NCBI GenBank assembly: GCA_964609385.1
Contig: CAZSSM010000013.1
Coordinates: forward strand, 1-64,000
Direction: 5' to 3'
Source: CAZSSM01 sp964609385
GTDB lineage: Bacteria > Planctomycetota > Planctomycetia > Isosphaerales > Isosphaeraceae
DNA: 64,000 nt
Shown: one piece after another, positions 44,466-53,749 of the stretch
Numbering within the stretch: the stretch's first letter is position 1
How the letters are laid out: the number at the start of each line of letters is the position of its first letter
Program-made: the position numbers and the translations under genes
The notes under the pieces: generated by a model
Database searches by the model: none
Told to the model about the DNA's origin: nothing
Seen by the model: the letters and a program-made list of their open reading frames with translations, nothing else

Positions 44466-46361
44466 ATGTCAACGATTCTTTGGACGTTTCTCGTGTTCTG
44501 TCAACACCTTCCGGATGGCTCTGGCGAGGGCTCACCCGAGCCGCGCTTGCCAGAGCCGTTTGGGGTGGAGGTCGTCGACGAAGAATCGGGGCGCGGGGTT
44601 CCGCTCGTGGAACTCGCGACCGTCGACGGCCAGCGGTTCATCACCGATAGCAAGGGCTGGGTCGCGATCGTCGAGCCCGACTTGATGGGGCGATCCGTCT
44701 ACTTCCACGTTTCTGGACATGGTTACCTCTACCCCGAGGATGGCTTCGGTTTTCGGGGGAAATCCTTGGAAGTGCGGCCAGGAGGTCGGGCCCGTCTGAA
44801 GGTCGAGCGGATCAACATTGCCGAGCGTCTCTATCGGGTCACAGGCGCAGGTATCTATCGCGACACGGTGCTCCTTGGGGGGCAGGCCCCGATCGAAGAG
44901 CCCCTGATGAATGCCGAGGTCGTGGGGCAGGATAGCGTCCTGTCGACTGTCTACCGAGGACGGGTCCATTGGTTCTGGGGAGATACCAATCGGCCCTCCT
45001 ACCCTCTCGGAAATTTTCACACTCCGGGAGCGTGGTCCGAACTCCCGAGCGCTGGGGGACTGGAACCTCGAGTCGGAATCGATCTGCATTACTTTCGTGA
45101 CGGTAACGGCTTCGCACGGCCGACGGCGAAGCTGGAGGGGCCTGGGCCCACTTGGTTGAGTGGTCTGACCGTGCTCGTCGATGAGGATGGGACAGAACGC
45201 ATGTTCGCAGGCTATGCCAAGATCGAACCCCCCTTAACCACCTATGAGCATGGTCTCGTGGAGTGGGACGACTCGGAAGAGCGGTTCCGCAAGGTCGCCA
45301 CCTTCGAAGACGACCAGCCACTCGGACCCAACGGTCACACCTATCTTCGAACTGAGGAGAATGGGACCACTTACGTGTACTTCGCGAATCCGTTTCCCTT
45401 GGTCCGGGTCCCTGCCGACCCCGACGCCATGGCCGATCCGGAACGTTACGAAGGGTATACCGGCTTGGTCGCTGGCACGACGTTGGACGATCACCAACTC
45501 GATCGTGGATCGGACGGGGAGCTTCGATTCCGTTGGAAGTCGCAAACTCCGCCACTCGATCAACGCCAGCAGAACGAACTGATCGAGGCCGGGCTCATGG
45601 AACCGCATGAGTCCCGTCTCGGACTCCGTGACCCCGAGACGGGTCGGGAAGTGCTCGCCCATCGCGGAACGACGGTTTGGAACCCGTACCGTCAGCGCTG
45701 GGTCGCGATCATCTGTGAACAGATGGGGGAGTCTTCACTTCTCGGGGAGATCTGGTTCGCGGAAGCAAAGACTCCACTGGGCCCTTGGATCTTCGCCAAG
45801 AAGATCCTGACCCACGACCGTTACAGTTTCTACAACCCGAGACATCATCCCTTCTTTGACGAGGAAGGGGGGAAGATCATCTACTTCGAAGGCACCTACA
45901 CCCGAACGTTTTCGGGGACCCGAACTCCAACACCCCGTTACGACTACAATCAGATCATGTATCGACTGGACCTCAGTGATCCTCGGCTCGTCCTTCCGAT
46001 CCCCCTCGAACTGGACGGTCTCGATCCGGCAGAAGGGGTCTGCGTCCTCGAGCACCCGGGAAGGGGGACCATTCCTCTCTTCACCTTTGAAACCGAAGGC
46101 GGGGACACGATACTCGGCGTCGATGGACCCCACCGCGATCCGGTTCCCACCTTCCATGCACTTCCTGTCGATCTCGAGTCACCTCCCTCGATGACGGCTG
46201 CCCTCCACGAGTTCATTTCCGATGGCGGTTCCCATCGGCGTTACTCCACCGAGACCGAGCTTTCTGGGTATCGCCGAATCGAGCGACCCCTCTGCCTGGT
46301 CTGGCTCTCCCCCACTGCGGCTCGATTCGAGGGTGGCGGTCAGATTCCTTCCCCTGAGTAG
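44466..46361 (+). CDS. Hypothetical exported protein, propeller-like
   Basis: 631 aa from the ATG at 44466 (MSTILWTFLVFCQHLPDG, a signal-like start). Residues ~35-125 form a beta-sandwich like a carboxypeptidase-regulatory or transthyretin-type domain (GVEVVDEESGRGVPLVELAT). The main part (about 135-560) has repeating Trp/Asp-rich strands such as VYRGRVHWFWGDTNRPSYPL, YAKIEPPLTTYEHGLVEW, TTVWNPYRQRWVAIICEQ and SFYNPRHHPFFDEEGG, reminiscent of five-bladed propeller glycosidases (GH43/DUF4185-like). No catalytic residues can be assigned. It neighbours the esterase and hydrolase, suggesting carbohydrate handling. Family name uncertain. Confidence 0.55.
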   Translation: MSTILWTFLVFCQHLPDGSGEGSPEPRLPEPFGVEVVDEESGRGVPLVELATVDGQRFITDSKGWVAIVEPDLMGRSVYFHVSGHGYLYPEDGFGFRGKSLEVRPGGRARLKVERINIAERLYRVTGAGIYRDTVLLGGQAPIEEPLMNAEVVGQDSVLSTVYRGRVHWFWGDTNRPSYPLGNFHTPGAWSELPSAGGLEPRVGIDLHYFRDGNGFARPTAKLEGPGPTWLSGLTVLVDEDGTERMFAGYAKIEPPLTTYEHGLVEWDDSEERFRKVATFEDDQPLGPNGHTYLRTEENGTTYVYFANPFPLVRVPADPDAMADPERYEGYTGLVAGTTLDDHQLDRGSDGELRFRWKSQTPPLDQRQQNELIEAGLMEPHESRLGLRDPETGREVLAHRGTTVWNPYRQRWVAIICEQMGESSLLGEIWFAEAKTPLGPWIFAKKILTHDRYSFYNPRHHPFFDEEGGKIIYFEGTYTRTFSGTRTPTPRYDYNQIMYRLDLSDPRLVLPIPLELDGLDPAEGVCVLEHPGRGTIPLFTFETEGGDTILGVDGPHRDPVPTFHALPVDLESPPSMTAALHEFISDGGSHRRYSTETELSGYRRIERPLCLVWLSPTAARFEGGGQIPSPE

Positions 46362-46803
46362 GTTCGGTCGCGACGGATTAAATGAGAGGCAGGAATATAT
46401 TATTTTGTGTGTATTTGAATATCAAAATAAAATTGGGTTCGTATGTCGAATGCTCTATCGGTCGTGGTCGGACGAACGAGTCTGTCACGGACGCCGCGCT
46501 GCGGCCCGACCGTTAGCCTGTCAAGGGTGGCTGGGAGCCGCAATACGCGACAAAGTCATGAGTTGTTTTGTACGCAATGGAAGTCTGATATATACGGAGT
46601 TAGGCAGTTTTGTTGACGAAGACAGGATGGGAACGGGGACTCGGTTCCGACTCGATGGCCTTTGGATCGGGAAGGGTTTGCATCGGTGATCGCGCGGGCG
46701 TCGACGCCTGTTCGGGCGGGCCGATATCCGGGTCCCGGAAGGTTTCCCGAGAGAAATGCGATGGGGGGGTTCACTTCGCGGGGGTCCGCCGTTACCATTC
46801 CGA
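46362..46803. other. AT-rich intergenic segment upstream of the tRNA
   Basis: Bases 46395-46440 are very AT-rich and hold an 8-bp inverted repeat, TTATTTTG (46400-46407) and CAAAATAA (46423-46430), which may act as the terminator of the preceding gene. The remainder carries no convincing gene. Confidence 0.35.
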
Positions 46804-46876
46804 TGCGGCGTGGAGCAGCGGTTAGCTCGCCAGGCTCATAACCTGGAGGTCGTAGGTTCGATTCCTGCCGCCGCAA
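46804..46876 (+). tRNA. tRNA-Met (CAT anticodon), initiator-like
   Basis: The 73-base cloverleaf folds completely: acceptor TGCGGCG/CGCCGCA, D-stem GAGC/GCTC, anticodon stem CCAGG/CCTGG with loop CTCATAA, and T-stem GTAGG/CCTGC with TTCGATT. The D-arm (GTGGAGCAGCGG) and the CTCATAACC-GAGGTCGT region match initiator tRNAs. It has a U1-A72 pair rather than the usual 1-72 mismatch, and A29-U41 breaks the three consecutive G-C pairs. The 3' CCA is not encoded. Confidence 0.92.
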
Positions 46877-47012
46877 CTTCTTCATCCTCGTGTTGGCCAT
46901 CGGGGATCTCTTCGGCCGGATCGGTTCATTCACTCCTCATGAGTTTGAGGATGAACCCGATCGTTTTCAAACGTCTCCGTATGCCAGGGCAGGCTTTGCG
47001 GAGACGATGATC

Positions 47013-48458
47013 ATGAACGTGGGTGTCGGCCCCTCCACCGGTTCAGATTCTGAGCCGCTGGTTGTGATTAATGCGGTCGGGATGACTCCACGGCTGATGG
47101 AGCATGCTCCTAGGCTTCGCGCTCTGGCCGAGCGGGGTTGGTCGACCTCAATGCACGAGGTCTTACCGGCGGTCACATGCACGGCGCAGGCTTCGATGCT
47201 GACCGGCGAAGCGCCGACGGTTCACGGGGTTGTGGCCAACGGCTGGCTCTATCGCGAGACCGGCGAGGTCCGGTTCTGGCAGCAGTCGAACCGCTTGATC
47301 GACGCGACCCCGATCTACGAACACCTTCGACGTGAGCGTGGCCCGTCCTTCCGCGTGGCCAAACTGTTCTGGTGGTTCAACCAAGGGGCCGCCGTCGACT
47401 TCAGCGTCACGCCCAAGCCCCACTACGGCGCTGACGGTTCGAAGGCCTTCGGAATCACTGGGACGCCCGAGGGACTGACCGATCGGATGGAGGCCGACCT
47501 CGGCGTCTTCCCGTTCCACACCTTCTGGGGGCCTCGGGCGGGCCTGCCGTGCACCGAGTGGATCGCCCGATCGGCCGCGTGGCTCTTGGAACAGGAACGG
47601 CCCGATCTGAGCTTCGTCTACTTGCCGCACCTGGACTATGAGCCTCAGCGGCACGGCCCGTCGGCGGTCGACATGCCCCGATTGGTCGGTGAACTCGACG
47701 AGGCGTGCGCTCCGCTGCTCGAGGCCGCCGAGCGGCACGGAGCGCGGGTCTGGGTCGTCAGCGAGTACGGCCACGTTGATGTGTCGCGGCCGGTCCTGAT
47801 CAACCAGGCATTGCGCCGTGAGGGCTGGCTCCAGGTGCGCGACGGCCCGTTCGGCGAGGTGCTCGACACGTTCAACAGCCGCGCCTTCGCCGTCTGCGAC
47901 CACCAACTGGCCCATGTCTATGTCGAGGACCCGGCGATCCGCCCCGAAGTCCGGCAGCGACTCAGCGCGTTGCCCGGAGTGGCGACGGTCGTCGAAGGGG
48001 AAGGGCGGATCGAGATCGGCCTGGACCACCCTCGGAGCGGCGAGCTGATCGCCTTGGCCGAGCCGGACGCCTGGTTCGCCTATCCGTACTGGCTCGACGA
48101 GGCCCGCGCGCCGGACTTCGCGAGGACCGTCGACATCCATCGTAAGCCGGGTTTCGACCCCTGCGAGATGTTCCTCGACCCGCGGTTTAAGGTCCCCATG
48201 TTCCGGGTCGCCACCAAGCTGCTCCGAAAGAAGCTCGGGTTCCGGATGCTGATGGACGTCATCCCGCTCGACCCGAGGTTGGTCCTTGGCAGTCATGGCC
48301 TGGCGGCGACCGATCCGCGCGACCGACCGATCTTGATCGCCGACGGTCCACGACCCAAGTCCCCCGAGTCCCCGGACGGTTCGATCGCCATGACCGAGGT
48401 GGCCGGGCTCATCGGCGCGGCCTGTTCGGCGAAGGCAACCGGCCTCCCGGCCGAGTAG
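47013..48458 (+). CDS. Phosphodiesterase/alkaline-phosphatase-superfamily protein
   Basis: 481 aa from the ATG at 47013 (ATG at 47007 also possible; GGAG lies just upstream). It opens PLVVINAVGMTPRLMEHAPR, and the nucleophile region is LPAVTCTAQASMLTGEAPTV, followed by HGVVANGW. Further metal-site segments are SFVYLPHLDYEPQRHG and WVVSEYGHVDVSRPVLINQA, with a His in the C-terminal HGLAATDP. These are the nucleotide pyrophosphatase/phosphodiesterase (type I phosphodiesterase) motifs of the alkaline phosphatase fold. No signal peptide is seen, so it probably acts in the cytoplasm. It may hydrolyse a phosphodiester or modify a lipid-linked headgroup; the substrate is unknown. Confidence 0.8.
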   Translation: MNVGVGPSTGSDSEPLVVINAVGMTPRLMEHAPRLRALAERGWSTSMHEVLPAVTCTAQASMLTGEAPTVHGVVANGWLYRETGEVRFWQQSNRLIDATPIYEHLRRERGPSFRVAKLFWWFNQGAAVDFSVTPKPHYGADGSKAFGITGTPEGLTDRMEADLGVFPFHTFWGPRAGLPCTEWIARSAAWLLEQERPDLSFVYLPHLDYEPQRHGPSAVDMPRLVGELDEACAPLLEAAERHGARVWVVSEYGHVDVSRPVLINQALRREGWLQVRDGPFGEVLDTFNSRAFAVCDHQLAHVYVEDPAIRPEVRQRLSALPGVATVVEGEGRIEIGLDHPRSGELIALAEPDAWFAYPYWLDEARAPDFARTVDIHRKPGFDPCEMFLDPRFKVPMFRVATKLLRKKLGFRMLMDVIPLDPRLVLGSHGLAATDPRDRPILIADGPRPKSPESPDGSIAMTEVAGLIGAACSAKATGLPAE

Positions 48459-48561
48459 ACTAGAAGGGTGCGGTCGGCTTCGGTTCGGGCCTTCGAGATC
48501 GATCCGGACGACCGTGCTCCGCCCGACTTCGCCCGCTGGCCCCCTCGAAGGACGTCGTCCC

Positions 48562-49101
48562 GTGTCCGACGCGATCGACCCGACCGCGAATTCCCAAACC
48601 ACCTCAACCGCCCGCGCGATACCCCCCTGGGCATTCGTCGCCATCGTCGGCACCACGCTCGTGCTGGTCGTCATCTACGTGAACCTGACGCAGTATAAGG
48701 TGCCGCCGCCGCCGTCGCGAATCATGACCGACGCCTGGCTGGTCCGCGCCCACCAGATCGCCTACGACCGCTGCCTGAACTGCCACGGCGACCCGAGCAC
48801 GCCGGGCGGGATGCTGACGCGGGGCGACTGGTCGATCGGCGACGACCCCCGCGACGTCTACCGACTGGTGGTCGAGGGCAGTGCCGACGGGTCGATGCCG
48901 GGATTCGCCGACGTCCTCAACGAGGAGGATCTGCGTGGTGTGACGGCTTACTGCTACGTGTTAGCCGGCTTGCCGGTGCCCGAGCTGCTCCGCGAGCCGG
49001 TCGCCAACTGGGAGCCGTCGGAAGGCTCGGGACTCGACCCGTTCCGATCGGACGCGGAGGCCGAGACCGAGGCCGACGTTGATCCCGCCTCGGACCGATG
49101 A
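48562..49101 (+). CDS. Membrane-anchored monohaem cytochrome c
   Basis: 179 aa starting at the GTG at 48562, with AAGGA about ten bases upstream. One membrane helix (WAFVAIVGTTLVLVVIYVNL) anchors it at residues 23-42. The haem motif is DRCLNCHGDPSTPGG with a distal Met in DGSMPGFADVLNEEDL. This is a small class I cytochrome c fold, typical of an electron carrier tethered to the periplasmic face. The acidic C terminus is probably flexible. The next gene, 90 bases downstream, is unrelated in function. Confidence 0.85.
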   Translation: MSDAIDPTANSQTTSTARAIPPWAFVAIVGTTLVLVVIYVNLTQYKVPPPPSRIMTDAWLVRAHQIAYDRCLNCHGDPSTPGGMLTRGDWSIGDDPRDVYRLVVEGSADGSMPGFADVLNEEDLRGVTAYCYVLAGLPVPELLREPVANWEPSEGSGLDPFRSDAEAETEADVDPASDR

Positions 49102-49191
49102 TCGTCTCGTCCTTCGAAGGATCTGCCCGCCCGACGTCTCGCGGCTCAACCGTGACCCACAACGATCCCTGACCGACGGTGGCCCCTGCTC

Positions 49192-52149
49192 ATGGTGCCG
49201 AACTACTACGAGATCCTGGGAGTCGCCCCCGACGCCGATCGCGCGTCGATCGAGCGGGCGTTGGCGGCATGCCAACCGATCTGGTCGGCCGGGACGCGCA
49301 ACCCGAAGAAGAAGCACGAGTACCAATCGTATCTTGATCAGATCCCACAGATCCGACGGACGTTGCTGAGCGACGAGGACGTCCGCCAGGCCTACGACGC
49401 CGAGTTGTTCGCCGAGCAGCGCGCCGCCGAGGAGACGCGGATCGCGAAGCTGGAGGTCCTGGTCCGGCTCCGATCGGCGCGTGGAGGCCTCAACGCGGCG
49501 GATCGTCGGGCCTTGGCCGCCGAGGCCCAAGGCTTGGGGGTCGACGGCGCGGTCCTGGACCGGATGTTGGTCGACAGCCCGATGCTGACCGCGCCGGACG
49601 AGAATCCGATCGACGACGAGGAGACGCTCCAGTTCGGCGACGACGCGCTCGACCCGACCTCGGCCCGACAGATCGAACTGGTCCTGAACCATCTCGGGTT
49701 CGAGCACCTTTATGCGATGCTGAACCTGCCGCGCGATGCGCCTCGGAGCGAGCTGCTGGCGGCGATCACGGCCGTCCGCCGTCGATGGATGCAGAAGAGC
49801 CAGGTCACCGCCGAGAAGACGGCCTGGCTCGAGGCGGTCTCCTACGCCAACACCTACCTGGTCGCGCCCGACGCGCGTCGACGCTACGACGCGACCCTGG
49901 AGTCGCGCGCCGACGCCGAGTTCGAGTCGGCCGTAAGCTTCGCCGTCAACGGCCTGCCACGTCTCGATGACGCGACGTTTGAAGCGCTCGTCGAGCACGC
50001 GCGGGCCACCGGGATCTCGCCGAATCGCGCTGATCAGGTCATCCAACGCGTCTGCACGCGGCTCGGCGTGGTCCGGCTGGGCAGCCTGCCCGTCGATGTG
50101 GCCCTCCCGCAAGTTCCCGCCTCGCAACGCGTTGCCTTGACCCGTTGCCGCTCCTGCCACGGCTTCAACGAGAACATCGCCAAGCCCAAGAGCGGTCGGC
50201 CCGGTCCATTACCGACCTGTCGCCACTGCGGCGAGCCGCTCTGGTGGACCTGTCCGTCCTGCCGGATCTCCCATCGGGTCGATCGCCGTCGCTGTCGCTG
50301 CGGGTTTCGCCAGGAGCATCGCCTGCCGGTGGTCCGCCACCGCGACCTGGCTCAGATCGCCCTCCGCGCCCGCCAGTACGCTCGGGCCTTGGAGCACCTC
50401 GATCGCGTCCTGCCCTACGCCTCGAGGATGACCTGGCTCCACAAGGCGCACGACCTGGTCAAGCAGCGGATGGCCGAGCGCGACAAGGCCCGCGACCGCT
50501 GCACGCGCGAACTCCAGGCCCGTAACCTGCAAGCTGCCCAGACCGCCCTCGAGGATTGGGAACAACGCGAGGACCCCAACGACCTGCAACTGGTCCAGAC
50601 GCGCTCGGCGATCCAGGCCGAGCTTCGCAAGGCCGCCGCCTTGATCCCCCGGGCTGAGGGCGCATCGGTCTCCGATCCGGCCGAAGCGCGTCGGCTCTAC
50701 CGCCATTGCCTGACGATCGTTCGCGACTCGACCGAGGCCCGCAACGGCCTCCACCATTGCCCGCCCGATCCGCCCCATGCGTTGAACCTCCGACGCGCCG
50801 ACATCGGGATCGAGCTGACATGGTCATCGCCGATCTCCGACGGCCTCGGCCCGATCGAGTTCCTGATCGTGCGCAAGCCGGAGGTCCATCCGCGGACGCC
50901 CAACGATGGCCGGATCGTCACGCGGACGATCGAGGCGGTTTTCCACGACGCCGATGCGCCGCACGGTCGTCGGGTCGGGTATGCCGTCTACGCCTCGAGG
51001 AACGGCCGGACCTCGCTTACGGCGGCCGTGGCTGGCCCGATCGTCGCCTTGGGCCGGCCGCGGAACCTCCGCGCTGACCTGGACGACGGCGAGGTCCATC
51101 TGACCTGGACACCGCCCCAGGACGCCATGTTCTGTCGGGTCGTCCGCAAGCTCGCCGGTCGGCCCCAGTCGCCCGAGGACGGCACACCGGTCCGCTCGGG
51201 CCTGGACTACCTCCACGAGGTCGGTCTCGAGAACGACCGGCTCTACCACTATGCCGTCTTTGCCCAGTTCCTCGACGCTGAGGGGCAAACTCTGACCGGT
51301 CCGCCCGCCTTCATCAGCGTGACCCCGGGTCCGCCCGGCCCGATCGTCGAGCAGATCGATGCCCAGTTCCGCCAACCGAACCGCGTCAGCGTCTCCTGGT
51401 CCAAGCCGGCTAAGGGCAAAGTCCGAGTCCTCCGAACGTCGAGGCCGCTGACTTTGGAACCGGGCCGTCAGATCCGGGTCGCCGAAGCCGAGCGGCTCCA
51501 GACCTGGATCCACGAGCCGACCCTACTGGTTGACGTCGTCGATCGCGAGCCGCCCCCCACCTCGCCCTGGATCTACACGGCCTTCACCTGGTGGTCGGGC
51601 ATGGCGACCGTCGGCGCCAGCGTCGAGTTGCGACCCGACGACCGGCATCGGAACGCCCATTCCGGATCGACCGGATCCAACGGCCTGGAACATCGGGTGG
51701 CTCGGCCGGATCATCCCCGAGCAACGGCCCTCGATGTGCCCGGTCGAGGCGGGCCGATCGACCCGGCTCCCGCCTCAACGCCGGCGCCCCGACATCTCGA
51801 TCTGCTCGACGGCCAGGCGCCAACGCTCTCCTATCAGTTCAAGCCGCAGTTCCGCTGGAACCCGTTCGGCCCCCGACGCTGGCGGTTGGCCTTGGCGCCT
51901 CGACCCGAGGGGATCACGCTGCCGCCGCTGGTCCTGGTCGGCCATCCGCGGACCGTCCCGATCACCGCCTCGGAGGGGAACCGCCTGCTCCAACTCCAGG
52001 CCATCGAAGGGGCCCGAACGCTCGACCTGCCCCCCCACATCGACCCCGACCGGCTCAAGATCCGCCTGTTCATCGATCCCAAAGTCGAGCCCGACGGCAT
52101 CCCCCACGTCGAGATCCAACACGCCGACCGCGAGCCGACCCGGATCTGA
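49192..52149 (+). CDS. J-domain-like, zinc-ribbon and FN3-repeat protein
   Basis: 985 aa with an unusual mix of domains. Residues 5-75 (NYYEILGVAPDADRASIERA ... RQAYDAELF) and about 165-240 (LYAMLNLPRDAPRSELLAA ... PDARRRYDATLES) look like J-domains but both lack the HPD that stimulates DnaK. A zinc ribbon with eight to ten cysteines spans about 318-372 (CRSCHGFN, CRHCGEPLWWTCPSC, CRCGF). Helical TPR-like sequence follows (AARQYARALEHLDRVLPY-like), and the C-terminal half has at least three FN3-like beta domains (IGIELTWSSPISDG, GEVHLTWTPPQDAMF, RVSVSWSKPAKGKV). No enzyme domain or signal peptide is visible. A cytoplasmic scaffold is a guess. Confidence 0.7.
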   Translation: MVPNYYEILGVAPDADRASIERALAACQPIWSAGTRNPKKKHEYQSYLDQIPQIRRTLLSDEDVRQAYDAELFAEQRAAEETRIAKLEVLVRLRSARGGLNAADRRALAAEAQGLGVDGAVLDRMLVDSPMLTAPDENPIDDEETLQFGDDALDPTSARQIELVLNHLGFEHLYAMLNLPRDAPRSELLAAITAVRRRWMQKSQVTAEKTAWLEAVSYANTYLVAPDARRRYDATLESRADAEFESAVSFAVNGLPRLDDATFEALVEHARATGISPNRADQVIQRVCTRLGVVRLGSLPVDVALPQVPASQRVALTRCRSCHGFNENIAKPKSGRPGPLPTCRHCGEPLWWTCPSCRISHRVDRRRCRCGFRQEHRLPVVRHRDLAQIALRARQYARALEHLDRVLPYASRMTWLHKAHDLVKQRMAERDKARDRCTRELQARNLQAAQTALEDWEQREDPNDLQLVQTRSAIQAELRKAAALIPRAEGASVSDPAEARRLYRHCLTIVRDSTEARNGLHHCPPDPPHALNLRRADIGIELTWSSPISDGLGPIEFLIVRKPEVHPRTPNDGRIVTRTIEAVFHDADAPHGRRVGYAVYASRNGRTSLTAAVAGPIVALGRPRNLRADLDDGEVHLTWTPPQDAMFCRVVRKLAGRPQSPEDGTPVRSGLDYLHEVGLENDRLYHYAVFAQFLDAEGQTLTGPPAFISVTPGPPGPIVEQIDAQFRQPNRVSVSWSKPAKGKVRVLRTSRPLTLEPGRQIRVAEAERLQTWIHEPTLLVDVVDREPPPTSPWIYTAFTWWSGMATVGASVELRPDDRHRNAHSGSTGSNGLEHRVARPDHPRATALDVPGRGGPIDPAPASTPAPRHLDLLDGQAPTLSYQFKPQFRWNPFGPRRWRLALAPRPEGITLPPLVLVGHPRTVPITASEGNRLLQLQAIEGARTLDLPPHIDPDRLKIRLFIDPKVEPDGIPHVEIQHADREPTRI

Positions 52150-52495
52150 TCCGAAAGCGGAACGGGGCCCGAGACGATCCATCGTCCACAGGCCCTCGTC
52201 ACATCGGAATGTTCTTTATAATAAAACAGATCATGTGCGCCGCCGTAGGCGCCGTCGGTGATCTCCACACGGTCGCCGTCGACCAGCTCGGGTCCCCCGT
52301 GGACGGTCAGCAAGAGCAGATATCTTTGACCCTCAGCCTCGTCGATTGGGAATACCAGGGTATCTTGTTTGAAAGAATATGCTCACTTCGCAGAATCCTG
52401 GCGATCTGGTCGAGGTCCTTGACGGAACGGATTCCGACTACAATCGCACGGTTCAAGAGATCTCTCCCAGAATCTTCGCAGCATCGAGGATCACC
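52150..52495. other. Intergenic region with an AT-rich patch
   Basis: 346 bases between the FN3 protein and the DUF427 gene. An AT-rich patch TTCTTTATAATAAAACAG (near 52210) could supply a promoter (TATAAT is a -10-like box), but no gene is seen. Confidence 0.35.
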
Positions 52496-52990
52496 ATGGC
52501 CATTAAGCGAATCCGGCCCGGACCCGGTCAAGAATCGGTCTGGGACTACCCACGTCCTCCGCGTCTGGAGGACGCCAAACGCGCGGTTCGGATCGTCGCC
52601 GGCGGGCGGACGATCGCCCAATCAACCCGCGCCAAGCGCGTCTTGGAGACGAGCCATCCCCCGGTCTATTACGTCCCGCCCGACGATATCCAAATGGAAC
52701 ACTTGAAACGCACCGCGCGGGCCTCATCCTGCGAATGGAAGGGACGTGCCATCTACTATGACCTGATCCTCGACGGGCGGACGGTCTCCGACGTCGCTTG
52801 GGCGTACCCTGAGCCGGTGCTCGCCTTTGATGCGATCCGCGACCACCTCGCCTTCTACCCTAGTCGGGTCGAGGCGTGTTACCTCGACGACGAACGTGTC
52901 CAGGCGCAAGAAGGGGATTTCTACGGCGGTTGGATCACCGCCGAGATCGTCGGTCCGTTCAAGGGTGGAGCAGGCACCTGGGGCTGGTGA
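52496..52990 (+). CDS. DUF427 family protein
   Basis: 164 aa from the ATG at 52496, which has GAGGA six bases upstream. Characteristic segments are PPRLEDAKRAVRIVAGGRTI, AKRVLETSHPPVYYVPPDDI, SCEWKGRAIYYDLILDGRTV and VAWAYPEPVLAFDAIRDHLA. These small beta-rich proteins (YP_DUF427 type) have no established enzymatic role. It has an unusually well-conserved C-terminal FYGGWITAEIVGPFKGGAGT. Its reading frame can be extended 117 bases upstream to 52379, but without a ribosome site. Confidence 0.85.
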   Translation: MAIKRIRPGPGQESVWDYPRPPRLEDAKRAVRIVAGGRTIAQSTRAKRVLETSHPPVYYVPPDDIQMEHLKRTARASSCEWKGRAIYYDLILDGRTVSDVAWAYPEPVLAFDAIRDHLAFYPSRVEACYLDDERVQAQEGDFYGGWITAEIVGPFKGGAGTWGW

Positions 52991-53044
52991 GCCGAGCCGA
53001 TCGCGTCGGGATGGGGCCTGTTACATACCAAACACCGAAGCCCG

Positions 53045-53074
53045 GGCCGATCCATTCCCGATTCCCGATCGGCC
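53045..53074 (+). terminator. Hairpin after the DUF427 gene
   Basis: GGCCGATC (53045-53052) pairs with GATCGGCC (53067-53074) around a 14-base loop, 54 bases after the DUF427 stop. There is no clear T-run, so termination is only plausible. Confidence 0.35.
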
Positions 53075-53198
53075 AATCGTTACGCTAGAGGACGAGCCTG
53101 TTTCTCACAGCTTTCCGGAACAGCAAAGTCTCGCCGTCAACGGACATTCGGATTCGGCGGATCACAGATAGACCAGGACTCTCGATCTATGGCGAGCG

Positions 53199-53715
53199 CT
53201 AGCTCTTTACGCGGTACGTTGAGCTGACGATACCTGAGGGAAAGCTATGGGTCTCGACATGTTCCAGGATCAGGTCTCGTTGCAGCGTGCCGAAGAGAGG
53301 TAGCCCCTGGCCAATCAATCGAGGTATCCACGCGATGCGCATCGTCGCAATAAGCCCCACTCGCAGAAAAGACCGGATGACCTGACCGCCGTCGATGTAG
53401 GCCCTGTGCCAGCCGTTTCGGTTCAGCTCGGCTATCATGGCTTTCGGTTCAGCCGCTGATACCCTCACACGCTCGCGCAAAGTTGCCGGTATGTCTTTGC
53501 CATTGAGCGTTCTGCTCAGAACAATGACGGATTTCGTGTATGGCCTGTCTTCAAAAAAAGAGAACCTTCTTGAAAGATTGTCGACCCATGACTAAAATAT
53601 CGATTGAATCCATCATTTCATCGTATCCATAGTCTTCACAAATTGTATCAATTTCGTGAACACGATCGATATCGCCGTCTAGCCTAGCAAAGTCTGCCGA
53701 CTCGAGATTGAGTCG
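53199..53715 (-). pseudogene. Dihydrofolate-reductase-like (RibD C-terminal) remnant
   Basis: Two overlapping frames together give a RibD_C/dihydrofolate-reductase-like protein. The upstream part reads LDGDIDRVHEIDTICEDYGY and DILVMGRQSFKKVLFF and stops at 53551. The downstream part reads EDRPYTKSVIVLSRTLNGKD, then GWHRAYIDGGQVIRSFLRVG, IAWIPRLIGQGLPLFG and ETHSFPSGIVSSTYRV. Dropping one base from the A7 run (53553-53559 on the plus strand) joins them. The first ~15 residues are also missing or scrambled against the end of the efflux gene. Lower GC than its neighbours suggests acquired DNA. Confidence 0.75.
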
Positions 53716-53749
53716 GCCGGGCCGGTCGTCGCTGTAGTTCCGGGCGATG

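Noticed and set aside
46556..46933. Minus-strand frame across the tRNA containing ESNLRPPGYEPGEL
   Set aside because: This is the well-known false peptide read from the complement of a tRNA-Met; the cloverleaf explains the sequence.
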